The notes under the pieces were generated by a model, which was given only the letters and a program-made list of their open reading frames with translations, had not been told where the DNA came from and ran no database searches. Position numbers and translations under genes: made by a program. Shown piece after piece: positions 10,600 to 20,807 of a DNA stretch of 64,000 nucleotides. Position 1 is the stretch's first letter; each line of letters starts with the position of its first letter. The DNA is from Bombyx mori (taxonomy: Eukaryota; Arthropoda; Insecta; Lepidoptera; Bombycidae), in the NCBI RefSeq assembly GCF_030269925.1, contig NC_085127.1:5463501-5527500 (forward strand), given 5' to 3'.

Positions 10600-11442
10600 G
10601 TATACTCGCATCGCAGTACTACACGACATCGAAAAATTTCTTTGTCTCTTAAATTTGTTCGCATAAGTGACCTAACTAACAACTTTGCTATATCTTCAAG
10701 GTAATATTATAAAAATACCTACCATTTCTTCAACTTGTCTTAACGCGTAATTTCGTAAATCTTTAATAGAGTTCCCAAGACATTTGTTCCCATTTCGAAA
10801 AAGGAAATAATTACAGGTAATTGTTGGTAAATCACGGGAGTTGTCATAACAGTATAATATTATGCCCGTGGCTTGATCCTGATCGCGTTCTACACAGATC
10901 CCTTACTCAGTAAAACATGAAACGAAAAGTTGAAACATAATCAAATCGCTTTTGGCCACTGTCACGATTAAAGTTTTAGTTTTCTATCAAAAGAAGATTA
11001 TGTTTTCAGTACAATGCTTTTCTAAAAACCTTTTGTACATATTTAATTTGAAAAAATTGTATTCCTTGACATTCTCTAACAAAATACGACGTGAACTGTC
11101 AGTGCTCTGAGCAAAAATAAAACTCATTTCAAACTATATCTTGATAAGTTTAGATTGCCGCAGTTTGTTTTATTGCTGTAACATTCCTTTTTGAAAGTAA
11201 TATATTTGTGAAGATATTATTAAATTTTCTATTAGTAGAAACTTAGACTCTAAATAATTAAAATTGTTTATCTGGCCATCTATTAGAAAATACAGTCATC
11301 CCGGCTTCCTTGAGCTATTGCAAATTCTTTCCCTGTATCCATCTGCAGTAGTATTCCCATTTATAATGCAAATCTTAATCGAATCTATAAACTATAATGT
11401 TAAACTATAGAATTCACACTAAGCTCTGACCACCAGTTCTTA
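10600..11442. other. intergenic, nothing recognised
   Basis: AT-rich flank of the Jockey element; no gene, RNA or clear repeat seen. Confidence 0.4.
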
Positions 11443-11452
11443 TCTTAAGCAC

Positions 11453-11487
11453 TCATTCCGATAGAGGCACCCGTCACGTGCGGACGT
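11453..11487 (+). promoter_or_regulatory. internal pol II promoter of J1 (initiator plus DPE)
   Basis: An initiator TCATTC (TCAKTY consensus) spans the junction, with A+1 at 11455. GGACGT at 11482-11487, a match to the downstream promoter element, falls exactly at +28 to +33. This is the known arrangement of Jockey-clade elements, whose promoter must lie inside the transcript. The leading T of the initiator comes from the target site. Confidence 0.7.
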
Positions 11488-11505
11488 GCTCATCGTCCAC
11501 TCGAT

Positions 11506-11565
11506 CGCCCGGTCTTTGTTCGCCCGGCTTTTGTTAGCCCGGCCATTGTTCGCGCGGCCTGTGTT
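11506..11565 (+). repeat. four 15-bp tandem repeats in the J1 5' UTR
   Basis: Units at 11506, 11521, 11536 and 11551: CGCCCGGTCTTTGTT, CGCCCGGCTTTTGTT, AGCCCGGCCATTGTT, CGCGCGGCCTGTGTT. They lie just downstream of the internal promoter, so a role in transcription is possible but only inferred. Confidence 0.85.
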
Positions 11566-11710
11566 TGTGGTACATCTGCCGACTAAGTGCTCTTTCTGGA
11601 AGTTTTTATTTGTTTTGTTTCCTTTTGTTGTTTCTGTGTTCGTGGTACATCTGCCGACAAAGTGGTTTCCTGCAAGTATTTATTTGTTTTGTTTCTTTTC
11701 GTAATTTCTG
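11561..11710 (+). repeat. 75-bp direct duplication in the J1 5' UTR
   Basis: Two adjacent units of about 75 bp begin GTGTTTGTGGTACATCTGCC (11561) and GTGTTCGTGGTACATCTGCC (11636), both ending in a TTTATTTGTTTTGTTTC-like T-rich stretch. This resembles monomer duplication in LINE leaders. Confidence 0.85.
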
Positions 11711-11859
11711 TTTTGTTGTGCTTTTTCTTTGTCCTGTAGTAATCGCGCCGCATTGCCACCTGTGTTCAATAGAACCGCTCAGGTCCGAGAAGTTGGGGCC
11801 TCGCCGCAAGGCGAGTGTTTTCAAGACCCGGGGCCGCCCCACCTGGGTACTCAGCGATC

Positions 11860-13488
11860 ATGGACGCTGTATTCGCGGAATTCCTCCGACTTCGCCACCC
11901 ACAGCTCGCCTCGGAGTTTTTGGCCTTCAAGGCCAATCACACTGCGAGCCCTCTCGAGGACTCCGCCGCGCTCGCTGCTCCTGCGTCGCCTGTACCTGCG
12001 TGCAGAGCTTCTGCATTGAGCACCGCAGCCTCTGTCGTGCCTGCCGCTCCCGTGTCGCCTATACTGGCGAGAAAAGCTGCTGCGTCGTCCGCCGTGACCA
12101 TCGTTTCAGCTGAGCGATCATCCGCGGCCTCCGTCGCGCCCTCTAAAACACCTACACTTGCTCGTAGGTCGCCTGCACCCGCCTCCTCGTGCTCCGACTC
12201 TGACTCGGACATGGAGGTCGACCTCGCCCCCGCCTCATCGACGGATGGATTCACCCTGGTACAGAAGGGTAAGAAGCGTGCCGCGGAGTCTCGAGCTCCC
12301 GCGGCCGCTAAAATTAGCAAAGCCGTGAACGCGTCGCGCCCCCGCCCTCAGACTCCCGTTGCGCCCCCAGCCCGTGCCACTCCGTCGCCGCGTCCGGTGG
12401 CACAAAATAAAACCCAGACCCCTCCCCCGGTTATCCTTCAGGAGAAGGCAGCTTGGGATCGAGTTTGCCTGGCCCTTAAGGCCAAAAATATAAATTTCAC
12501 GAATGCCCGTAACCTCGCGAACGGCATTCAAATTAAGGTTCAAACACCCGACGACCATAGGGCCCTCTCTTCTTACCTCCGTAAGGAGCGTATAAGTTTC
12601 CATACGTATACGCTCCAGGAGGAGCGCGAACTCCGCGTTGTAATACGCGGAATCCCTAAAGAGTTAGATGTAGAGCTCGTAAAAGCCGACCTGTTAGAAC
12701 AAGGCCTACCAGTGAATTCTGTGCACCGTATGCACACCGGTCGCGGTAGGGAGCCATATAATATGGTTCTAGTCGCTCTCCAGCCTACCCCCGAGGGTAA
12801 GAAAATCTTTAACACACAGACCGTCTGTAGGCTCTCTGGTATCGCTGTCGAAGCCCCCCATAAAAAAGGCACTCCTAGCCAGTGCCATAACTGTCAATTG
12901 TACGGGCACTCTTCCCGTAACTGTCACGCGCGCCCCCGATGTGTTAAGTGTTTGGGCGATCACGCCACGGCCCTCTGCGCTCGCGACCAAAAAACCGCGA
13001 CGGAACCGCCTAGCTGCGTCCTGTGTCGAACACAGGGTCACCCTGCGAATTACCGTGGTTGCCCCCGAGCCCCTAAAATAAATCGCCGCGTCGCCCGCCA
13101 AAACCGCCTCCGAGCTTCCGGCCCAGACATCAAAGCCTCGGCACCCTCTGCGTCGCAGGCTAAGCCAGCGTTCGTTCCGGCGGCGGTGCCCAGTGTCTCG
13201 GCCTGGGCAAAACCGCTGCCGTACACGAACACGGCTACAACTCCCTCCTCCGCGATTCGTCCCGCCCCCGCGACTCGTCCCTCTCCCGCGACTTGCCCTC
13301 TGACCGCGTCCGACAATCTCGCTTTAGCGATCGACTTCTTTCAGTCGATCAACTTTGAGCGCGTTAACGCTTTGGGCGACGCCATTCGCGCTGCCTCCAC
13401 TGCACAACACTTTATCGCCGTTGTGCAGGAATACGCCGACGTATACGCGTCATTAAATACGTACGTCCTCCCCTCACTCCGCCGGTAA
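11860..13488 (+). CDS. Jockey-clade ORF1 (Gag-like, zinc knuckles), 542 aa
   Basis: The start at 11860 (MDAVFAEFLRLRHP) is preferred; an in-frame ATG at 11815 would add 15 residues. The N-terminal half is Ala/Pro/Ser-rich and probably disordered, with an acidic patch (SCSDSDSDMEVD). The middle carries an RNA-binding-like fold region (VVIRGIPKELDVE). The C-terminal part has three CCHC-type knuckles: CHNCQLYGHSSRNC, CVKCLGDHATALC, CVLCRTQGHPANYRGC. HPANYRGCP is a strong Jockey-clade Gag signature. The protein binds element RNA and forms the RNP. It ends with TAA at 13486-13488, two codons before ORF2 in the same frame. Frame intact. Confidence 0.93.
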   Translation: MDAVFAEFLRLRHPQLASEFLAFKANHTASPLEDSAALAAPASPVPACRASALSTAASVVPAAPVSPILARKAAASSAVTIVSAERSSAASVAPSKTPTLARRSPAPASSCSDSDSDMEVDLAPASSTDGFTLVQKGKKRAAESRAPAAAKISKAVNASRPRPQTPVAPPARATPSPRPVAQNKTQTPPPVILQEKAAWDRVCLALKAKNINFTNARNLANGIQIKVQTPDDHRALSSYLRKERISFHTYTLQEERELRVVIRGIPKELDVELVKADLLEQGLPVNSVHRMHTGRGREPYNMVLVALQPTPEGKKIFNTQTVCRLSGIAVEAPHKKGTPSQCHNCQLYGHSSRNCHARPRCVKCLGDHATALCARDQKTATEPPSCVLCRTQGHPANYRGCPRAPKINRRVARQNRLRASGPDIKASAPSASQAKPAFVPAAVPSVSAWAKPLPYTNTATTPSSAIRPAPATRPSPATCPLTASDNLALAIDFFQSINFERVNALGDAIRAASTAQHFIAVVQEYADVYASLNTYVLPSLRR

Positions 13489-13491
13489 TCA

Positions 13492-16374
13492 ATGGCGTAT
13501 ATAAGTAGAATAAAGCCCCTATCCGTAACGATAGGATTTTTTAACGCTTACGGTCTCGCAAATCAACGTGATCAGGTTTCTGACTTTTTGCGTGACCACC
13601 AAATTGATATCTTCTTAGTGCAGGAGACCCTACTTAAGCCCGCGCGCCGTGACCCTAAAATCGCGAACTATAACATGGTCAGGAACGACAGGCTCTCTGC
13701 CCGTGGTGGTGGTACCGTCATTTACTATAGAAGAGCCCTGCATTGCGTCCCGCTCGATCCTCCCGCGCTCGCTAATATCGAAGCATCAGTGTGCCGAATC
13801 TCACTGACGGGACACGCGCCGATCGTTATCGCGTCCGTTTATCTTCCACCGGATAAGATCGTTCTAAGCAGTGATATCGAGGCGCTGCTCGGTATGGGGA
13901 GCTCTGTCATTCTGGCGGTCGACCTAAATTGTAAACACATCAGGTGGAACTCACACACCACAACCCCGAATGGCAGGCGGCTTGACGCGTTAGTCGATGA
14001 TCTCGCCTTCGATATCGTCGCTCCGCTAACCCCGACTCACTACCCGCTAAATATCGCGCATCGCCCGGATATACTCGACATAGCGTTATTAAAAAACGTA
14101 ACTCTGCGCTTACACTCGATCGAAGTAGTTTCAGAGTTAGATTCAGACCACCGTCCCGTCGTTATGAAGCTCGGTCGCGCTCCCGATTCCGTTCCCGTCA
14201 CGAGGACTGTGGTGGATTGGCACACGCTGGGCATCAGCCTGGCTGAATCTGATCCACCATCGCTCCCGTTTAACCCGGACTCTATCCCGTCTCCTCAGGA
14301 TACCGCTGAAGCCATAGACATCTTAACGTCACACATCACCTCGACATTAGATAGGTCATCGAAACAAGTTGTAGCGGAGGACTTCCTTCACCGCTTCAAA
14401 TTGTCCGACGATATTAGGGAACTCCTTAGAGCTAAGAACGCCTCGATACGCGCCTACGACAGGTATCCTACCGCGGAAAATCGTATTCGAATGCGTGCCC
14501 TACAACGCGACGTAAAGTCTCGCATCGCCGAAGTCCGAGATGCCAGATGGTCTGATTTCTTAGAAGGACTCGCGCCCTCCCAAAGGTCTTACTACCGCTT
14601 AGCTCGTACTCTCAAATCGGATACGGTAGTAACTATGCCCCCCCTCGTAGGCCCCTCAGGCCGACTCGCGGCGTTCGATGATGACGAAAAAGCAGAGCTG
14701 CTGGCCGATACATTGCAAACCCAGTGCACGCCCAGCACTCAATCCGTGGACCCTGTTCATGTAGAATTAGTAGACAGTGAGGTAGAACGCAGAGCCTCCT
14801 TGCCACCCTCTGATGCGTTACCACCCGTCACCCCGATGGAAGTTAAAGACTTGATCAAAGACCTACGTCCTCGCAAGGCTCCCGGTTCCGACGGTATATC
14901 CAACCGCGTTATTAAACTTCTACCCGTCCAACTCATCGTGATGTTGGCATCTATTTTCAATGCCGCTATGGCGAACTGTATCTTTCCCGCGGTGTGGAAA
15001 GAAGCGGACGTTATCGGCATACATAAACCCGGTAAACCAAAAAATCATCCGACGAGCTACCGCCCGATTAGCCTCCTCATGTCTCTAGGCAAACTGTATG
15101 AGCGTCTGCTCTACAAACGCCTCAGAGACTTCGTCTCATCCAAGGGCATTCTTATCGATGAACAATTCGGATTCCGTACAAATCACTCATGCGTTCAACA
15201 GGTGCACCGCCTCACGGAGCACATTCTTGTGGGGCTTAATCGACCAAAACCGTTATACACGGGAGCTCTCTTCTTCGACGTCGCAAAAGCGTTCGACAAA
15301 GTCTGGCACAATGGTTTGATTTTCAAACTATTCAACATGGGCGTGCCGGATAGTCTCGTGCTCATCATACGGGACTTCTTGTCGAACCGCTCTTTTCGAT
15401 ATCGAGTCGAGGGAACCCGCTCCTCCCCACGACCTCTCACAGCTGGAGTCCCGCAAGGCTCTGTCCTCTCACCCCTCCTATTTAGCTTATTCGTCAACGA
15501 TATTCCCCGGTCGCCGCCGACCCATTTAGCTTTATTCGCCGACGACACGACTGTTTACTATTCTAGTAGAAATAAGTCCCTAATCGCGAAGAAGCTTCAG
15601 AGCGCAGCCCTAGCACTAGGACAGTGGTTCCGAAAATGGCGCATAGACATCAACCCAGCGAAAAGTACTGCGGTGCTATTTCAGAGGGGAAGCTCCACAC
15701 GGATTTCCTCCCGGATTAGGAGGAGGAATCTCACACCCCCGATTACTCTCTTTAGACAACCCATACCCTGGGCCAGGAAGGTCAAGTACCTGGGCGTTAC
15801 CCTGGATGCATCGATGACATTCCGCCCGCATATAAAATCAGTCCGTGACCGTGCCGCGTTTATTCTCGGTAGACTCTACCCCATGATCTGTAAGCGGAGT
15901 AAAATGTCCCTTCGGAACAAGGTGACACTTTACAAAACTTGCATAAGGCCCGTCATGACTTACGCGAGTGTGGTGTTCGCTCACGCGGCCCGCACACACA
16001 TAGACACCCTCCAATCCCTACAATCCCGCTTTTGCAGGTTAGCTGTCGGGGCTCCGTGGTTCGTGAGGAACGTTGACCTACACGACGACCTGGGCCTCGA
16101 ATCAATTCGGAAATACATGAAGTCAGCGTCGGAACGATACTTCGATAAGGCTATGCGTCATGATAATCGCCTTATCGTTGCCGCCGCTGATTACTCCCCG
16201 AATCCTGATCATGCAGGAGCCAGTCACCGTCGACGCCCTAGACACGTCCTTACGGATCCATCAGATCCAATAACCTTTGCATTAGATGCCTTCAGCTCTA
16301 ATACTAGGGGCAGGCTTAGGGACCCCGGTAACCGTACTCGTCGAACTCGACAAAGAGGTCGACGTGCAACCTAA
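13492..16374 (+). CDS. Jockey-clade ORF2: AP endonuclease and reverse transcriptase, 960 aa
   Basis: The N-terminus is an APE-type endonuclease: GFFNAYGLANQRDQV, QETLLKP, a LNCKHIRWNS segment, and SDHRPVVMK with the catalytic His. The reverse transcriptase is central: KAPGSDGIS, SYRPISLLMSLGKLYER, FFDVAKAFDKVWH, GVPQGSVLSPLLFSLF, and ALFADDTTVYY (YADD-equivalent FADD) as the active site. The C-terminus is the Jockey thumb and an Arg-rich tail (RRTRQRGRRAT). It nicks target DNA and primes cDNA synthesis. In the conserved endonuclease string AGDLNCK this copy reads AVDLNCK; copies J2 and J3 keep Gly. The catalytic Asp remains, so the effect is uncertain. No stops or frameshifts. Confidence 0.95.
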   Translation: MAYISRIKPLSVTIGFFNAYGLANQRDQVSDFLRDHQIDIFLVQETLLKPARRDPKIANYNMVRNDRLSARGGGTVIYYRRALHCVPLDPPALANIEASVCRISLTGHAPIVIASVYLPPDKIVLSSDIEALLGMGSSVILAVDLNCKHIRWNSHTTTPNGRRLDALVDDLAFDIVAPLTPTHYPLNIAHRPDILDIALLKNVTLRLHSIEVVSELDSDHRPVVMKLGRAPDSVPVTRTVVDWHTLGISLAESDPPSLPFNPDSIPSPQDTAEAIDILTSHITSTLDRSSKQVVAEDFLHRFKLSDDIRELLRAKNASIRAYDRYPTAENRIRMRALQRDVKSRIAEVRDARWSDFLEGLAPSQRSYYRLARTLKSDTVVTMPPLVGPSGRLAAFDDDEKAELLADTLQTQCTPSTQSVDPVHVELVDSEVERRASLPPSDALPPVTPMEVKDLIKDLRPRKAPGSDGISNRVIKLLPVQLIVMLASIFNAAMANCIFPAVWKEADVIGIHKPGKPKNHPTSYRPISLLMSLGKLYERLLYKRLRDFVSSKGILIDEQFGFRTNHSCVQQVHRLTEHILVGLNRPKPLYTGALFFDVAKAFDKVWHNGLIFKLFNMGVPDSLVLIIRDFLSNRSFRYRVEGTRSSPRPLTAGVPQGSVLSPLLFSLFVNDIPRSPPTHLALFADDTTVYYSSRNKSLIAKKLQSAALALGQWFRKWRIDINPAKSTAVLFQRGSSTRISSRIRRRNLTPPITLFRQPIPWARKVKYLGVTLDASMTFRPHIKSVRDRAAFILGRLYPMICKRSKMSLRNKVTLYKTCIRPVMTYASVVFAHAARTHIDTLQSLQSRFCRLAVGAPWFVRNVDLHDDLGLESIRKYMKSASERYFDKAMRHDNRLIVAAADYSPNPDHAGASHRRRPRHVLTDPSDPITFALDAFSSNTRGRLRDPGNRTRRTRQRGRRAT

Positions 16375-16629
16375 CCCATGCATCAGCCCGCTGAGTTTCT
16401 CGCCGGATCTTCTCAGCGGGTCGCGATTCCGATCCGGTAGTAGATTCATTCGCGAAACAATTGCTCTTGAGTTGTTAGGTCTCCTTCGGAGGCGCTCGGG
16501 CAGTTGTTAGCAAATCCCACCCCTCTTGGCTGAGCCTTTGCTCGCCCACCTGTCCTGGTGAAACTGGAAAGGCCTTCGGGCCACCAGTAAACTTTCAATC
16601 ATAAAAAAAATAAAAAAAAAAAAAAAAAA
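16375..16629 (+). other. 3' UTR and A-rich tail of J1, with a conserved hairpin
   Basis: CCGGATC at 16403-16409 pairs with GATCCGG at 16431-16437 across a 21-base loop. The same pair occurs in the diverged subfamily at 9578/9606. The UTR ends CACCAGTAAACTTTCAATCA followed by about 25 A with one T. Such a structure is a plausible binding site for the reverse transcriptase. Confidence 0.6.
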
Positions 16630-16783
16630 TCTTAAGCACTAATGGTAGGACATGTTGCAAGCCACCACGAGTATGCCACTATCTTTCCCGATTCCGTCGC
16701 AATCCAATCGTAAGCAACGAAAAGAAGAAAATCCGTCGAATACTAAGCTAATGGGACTTTAACCTCGTGTCGAAAAACATTCT

Positions 16784-17060
16784 GCTGCCCTCCCTCCAGT
16801 CGCCTGGGGTTGGCGCAATATGTTTTCTCCTTCCATACTCCTCTATCATATACCATTTCTTCGCTCATTCTCCTCTTACACGTATCGTCTTTCACGCAAT
16901 CTATCTATTCTTTCTTAGGTCTACCTGTTCCTCTATAGCCTTCCACATTTAAAGTTAACACTCTCTTATCAACCTCATTGTCATTTCACCTCATCACTTG
17001 TCCATACCATCCCAAACTACTCAACTTCTCTGTCACATGTGCCACGTTGCTCACCTATTG
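16784..17060 (-). mobile_element. degenerate LINE C-terminus (RTE-like)
   Basis: On the minus strand, interrupted frames read WYGQVMR, then RGTGRPKKE..IDCVKDD, then VWKEKTYCANP. This order (GRPKK..W..DD..WK.K..CADP) is the usual end of an RTE-like LINE protein. Stops interrupt it. A relative lies at 23.7 kb. Confidence 0.65.
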
Positions 17061-20000
17061 CTATATTTTACCATTCCAATTAGATATTTCAAAGAATATT
17101 CTGTAATACAAGCTTTAGTTAATTACTTGAACCGTGCTGTATTAAGTTTTATGTTTAATCTTAACGTAAACGGTTAAGGAAGTTTTAGTCATAGGAAAAT
17201 TTTGTACCCATTTAGTTAAAGTGTTTTGTAGTTTCACTACTTACGAAAACTATTACAATTCTTACTGTACTTGTTACGAATTTCAAGTGAAATGTATGTA
17301 GATATATAAGAGACGTCTTTGCTGCATTAATTTGGTAATAGTAATAGTATTCTGGTCAGCGCTAGTATATACCACCATTCTTCAAATCCTCATCCTTTAA
17401 AGAAACCATATTTATGAGCACTGCTTTAAACAAGAAGCTGTCCTATCTAACTTAGAATTTTCTAAACAATACTCTTCTACTGATAAAATTTGAGGAATAT
17501 TAGGGTCAAGATGCAGAAATAATTTAAAAGGAACGAGATAATTAAGTTGAAGATTTGGGTACTACGCGTGAGCTTAGTGAAAGTTAGAAGTTATATTAAA
17601 AGAAGCATTGAGAGCTGAGAGCTTCAAACTTCTAACTCATGTCTCGAGGTGATCACTTAACACCAGGTAGGCCGTCAGCTCCCTCGTCTATCTAAGCAAT
17701 AAAAAAATAAAAATAGATTTCAAAAGTGTATCCTCGGAGCAGGGTCATAAAACAACCGCAAATATTATTCAACTTGAAGTCAGATAATCTAGAACGTACG
17801 ACTAAAGCTCTAGAAAGTTAAACGTAAAACTTGCCTAATATTGGGTTACAAGAGAATTACTTCCAAGAGCATGTCTCGGGATTATTAACAATCAATATAA
17901 CGTAAACTTTCGGAAGGCAGTGGGATAAAGGCAGCTCAGCGCTACAATGAAAACACCCGCCCGGCATCGAATACGAATTGTCATCTAATGAGAACATGTC
18001 GACTGGTACTCTAGAACAGTCTACAGGGCGTGGAATTTGAGATTTAAAATTAGATATTCTTTATTTAAAAAAATTTTTTTATTCTTCATTGTGAATTTTG
18101 ATGTGTAAAAGTGTATGGTAACTTAAGAATATACCATAACTGTACGTGCTTTTTACGCACAAATTCAAAATCCCGATATAAAAAAAAACAAAGATGATTT
18201 ATAAATTGAAGATTAGTGTACAAAATTAACCTAAAACTTACACAAAAAATAAATATTTTTAAATATCCTTCGAACGTTTTTTCCCTTAAATTACTTCGAA
18301 CGCAAAAACGATTTCTGGCTGTGAGCCTCATTCGACTATAACCACTAATCAACTGACTACAAAGACTACTTTTCCTTTACATAAATGTAACCCAAGAGAG
18401 CTACTTGATATTCGGATAACATTCGAGAAATAATAGGAGATACTGTTCGTGAGACACCCGTTTAACGTTACAGGAAATTTGATGAAAATACTCTACGGTA
18501 TTGACTTGAGCACACATGTGGACGCCCTTTAATAAAAGACAGTTTTTGGACTGTTTCAGAAACGAATAATGAACCCAATTTATGAAGAGCGAAACGGATA
18601 AAATACCTACGTAACTTGTTTCTTTCGATTGAACACGTGTTTTAAAATTAATTCTTATATTTCAGCTAGCTATTCGATTAATTCTCTCGTGTATGTAAAT
18701 GTTTAGAATATTTATAGAAGTTCATAAGACGTAAGACATAGTTTATTTATTTATTATAAAAAAAAGAACACAATATTCCTAACCTAAAAGTACGTGTTAT
18801 TATCCGCAACATGTTTCGTCAGATTACAGAAATAAAGTCATCAGCAACATTCTTCGTCAATTTTACACAAATTAGTTTATAAACAAATTAGTTTATTTTA
18901 TTCAATCTGTTTAATTCAATAATGACTGCACAAATTTTTCAAGTTTTATCATCGAGCTAATGTGTGTTTTTAGTTGACATTGTAATTAGACGAGCATACG
19001 GCTCATCTATTGGTGAGATCGTGAGTTAAAAGGGTGAGGTTGCTAATGGACGTCAGTAATGCCGTGGGGTAAGCACAGCCACTGCCTCCAAATGACTCTG
19101 ATAATGAACGTCACTAGAAACATTGACCTCAAAAATCCCAATGAATTCGGTCGCAGGAATACTCCTTAGAAATGCAGCGTTATGACTAAAGGCGCTAAGA
19201 CTATTCTTCGCAGTGATAAGTGAAAGGAAATATTGTTTACAGTTTACAATTCCATAACTTCTGTTTTATATCTACCACCAGTTATATCCACTCTAATGCT
19301 TGGATTTTAGCTCTACTTTTTATGTTCTTATTGTTTTGCACAACATTTTATTAATAAAGATATAATGGCTTGGATAATTTTATACAGATTTCTATTAGTT
19401 GCAGACAATATTTGAAATTAGTTCTTACTTTGCTACAAGGAGTTCAGATGTTTCTGTTATTTCTTCAGTCTTCGCGAATTGTAGATATATTTAAAAAAAA
19501 AAAAAATTTGGTTTTATGTCGCATTTTTTATTTTTTTATTATTATTAAATTATTGCTGACGTTTCGAATAATTTACAGTTTTCGTGGTCACGGGCAGACG
19601 ACAATAGAAATGACAATGAAAAACGACAATGCAAAACGACGTGAGAATAAGCCGCAAAAATTTTGTAGGTTTGATTATTATATTTTTATGTTTAGGTACA
19701 TGTCCATGTAACAGCTGTTTATTAATAATTCTGTAAAATAGGCAATGCCAAACGTATACATATTCTGGTGGTACTTAAAAACAATGGTCTTAAAGTTCAA
19801 ACCAAAAGAAAGGCATCAAATAATGTGTCATAGTTTACAAAATTGTTTACAAAAACCCAAAATTTTCGTAACTCTAATAAGCCATACAGTTTTTGTACGA
19901 CTCGACCGGTCAGAGGTCTGGAAATCTGTTGTATTAGTAAAGTAATTTGTCGCGGGTCTGGTCACTGTCCCTACAACTTTTCTAATCTAAACTGTTGGCT

Positions 20001-20395
20001 TCCGCGTTCAATCTTCGTGAAACTCGTTCGCTATAAGCGAGAGTCATATATAAAAAGCACTTCGAACTAATGTATCTATGAAGTACTTCAGCTTTGTCCC
20101 TGCCAACGTGAAATTGTAATGGATATGGGATGCTTAAGCTTTAAATAAATAAAAAAACTGAGGTCAATTTCGAAATTCTGATAGATATTTAATATGATAT
20201 TTCCCAATATCTAAACTACTTATTATAACCAATTTAAATTATAGCTCAGAACTTATTATAAGTCATTATGGCAATAATAATTTCGTAAATAATAATTGCA
20301 ACATTTGCTATCTAAGTGTATAAATAGATTAATGAAACGAAATTAATTCTACAAACACAAATAAAAACTATGACAAAGCTAAATTGTCACTACCT
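17061..20395. other. intergenic, sparse repeat debris
   Basis: Mostly AT-rich with no convincing gene. Seen: a Bm1 3' end at about 17640-17712 (CACTTAACACCAGGTAGGCC..TCTAAGCAATAAAAAA), and at about 18987-19040 a minus-strand remnant of the LINE 3' UTR seen at 1-256 (GACGAGCATACGGCTCA). Frames at 19370-20070 are low-complexity and matched nothing known to me. Confidence 0.45.
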
Positions 20396-20672
20396 ACCTC
20401 TTGTGCATCGCCCTGTCTAGTTCTGCCGTAAAGCAGTAATCCGTTTCGGTTTGAAGGGTGGAGCGGGGTGGGGCGGCCGTTGTAACTGTATAATACATCT
20501 TCTTATCCCATCATCATATCTCTTAAGACGTAAGTTCTAAGGTCTCATTTACCCACCCACCAAGATGGGTGGCGGCATTTACGTTATAGATGTCTATGGG
20601 CTCCAGTAACCACTTAATACCAGGTGGTCTGTGAACACGTCCAACCACATGAGCATTAAAAAAAAAAATCGT
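20396..20672 (+). mobile_element. Bm1 SINE, 5'-truncated
   Basis: Follows the Bm1 order: CTTGTGCATCG, TCTGCCGTAAAGCAGTAAT, GGTTTGAAGGGTGG, GTCTATGGGCTCCAGTAACC, ACACTT-like end, A tail near 20657. Contains a short insertion between the two halves relative to other copies. Confidence 0.85.
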
Positions 20673-20807
20673 CATAAAATTTTAAATATGGATTTCGCAA
20701 ATACGTAATATTAAATATAAGTATTTTTAAAAAACTGTTGCAATCAATTCTTCGATCGAAGAAGTACTAAATTGGAATGCGGATTAATATCTAGTGAATT
20801 TTTACAT

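Larger units (their letters stand above)
11454..16629 (+). mobile_element. full-length Jockey-clade non-LTR retrotransposon (copy J1)
   Basis: An 11-bp target duplication TCTTAAGCACT at 11443-11453 and 16630-16640 brackets 5176 bp: 5' UTR (11454-11859), ORF1, ORF2, 3' UTR and an A-rich tail. The first bases CATTCCG and the internal promoter motifs show a complete 5' end. Copies J2 (59068-63350), J3 (36042-39034, inverted) and J4 (31717-32594, inverted) belong to the same family. Both frames are open, so it looks recent. One substitution in the endonuclease signature is noted under ORF2. Confidence 0.95.

Noticed and set aside
11815..11859. Earlier ATG for Jockey ORF1
   Set aside because: It adds 15 residues (MFSRPGAAPPGYSAI) from leader sequence; the ATG at 11860 starts the MDAVFAEFLRL segment and is the likelier start.
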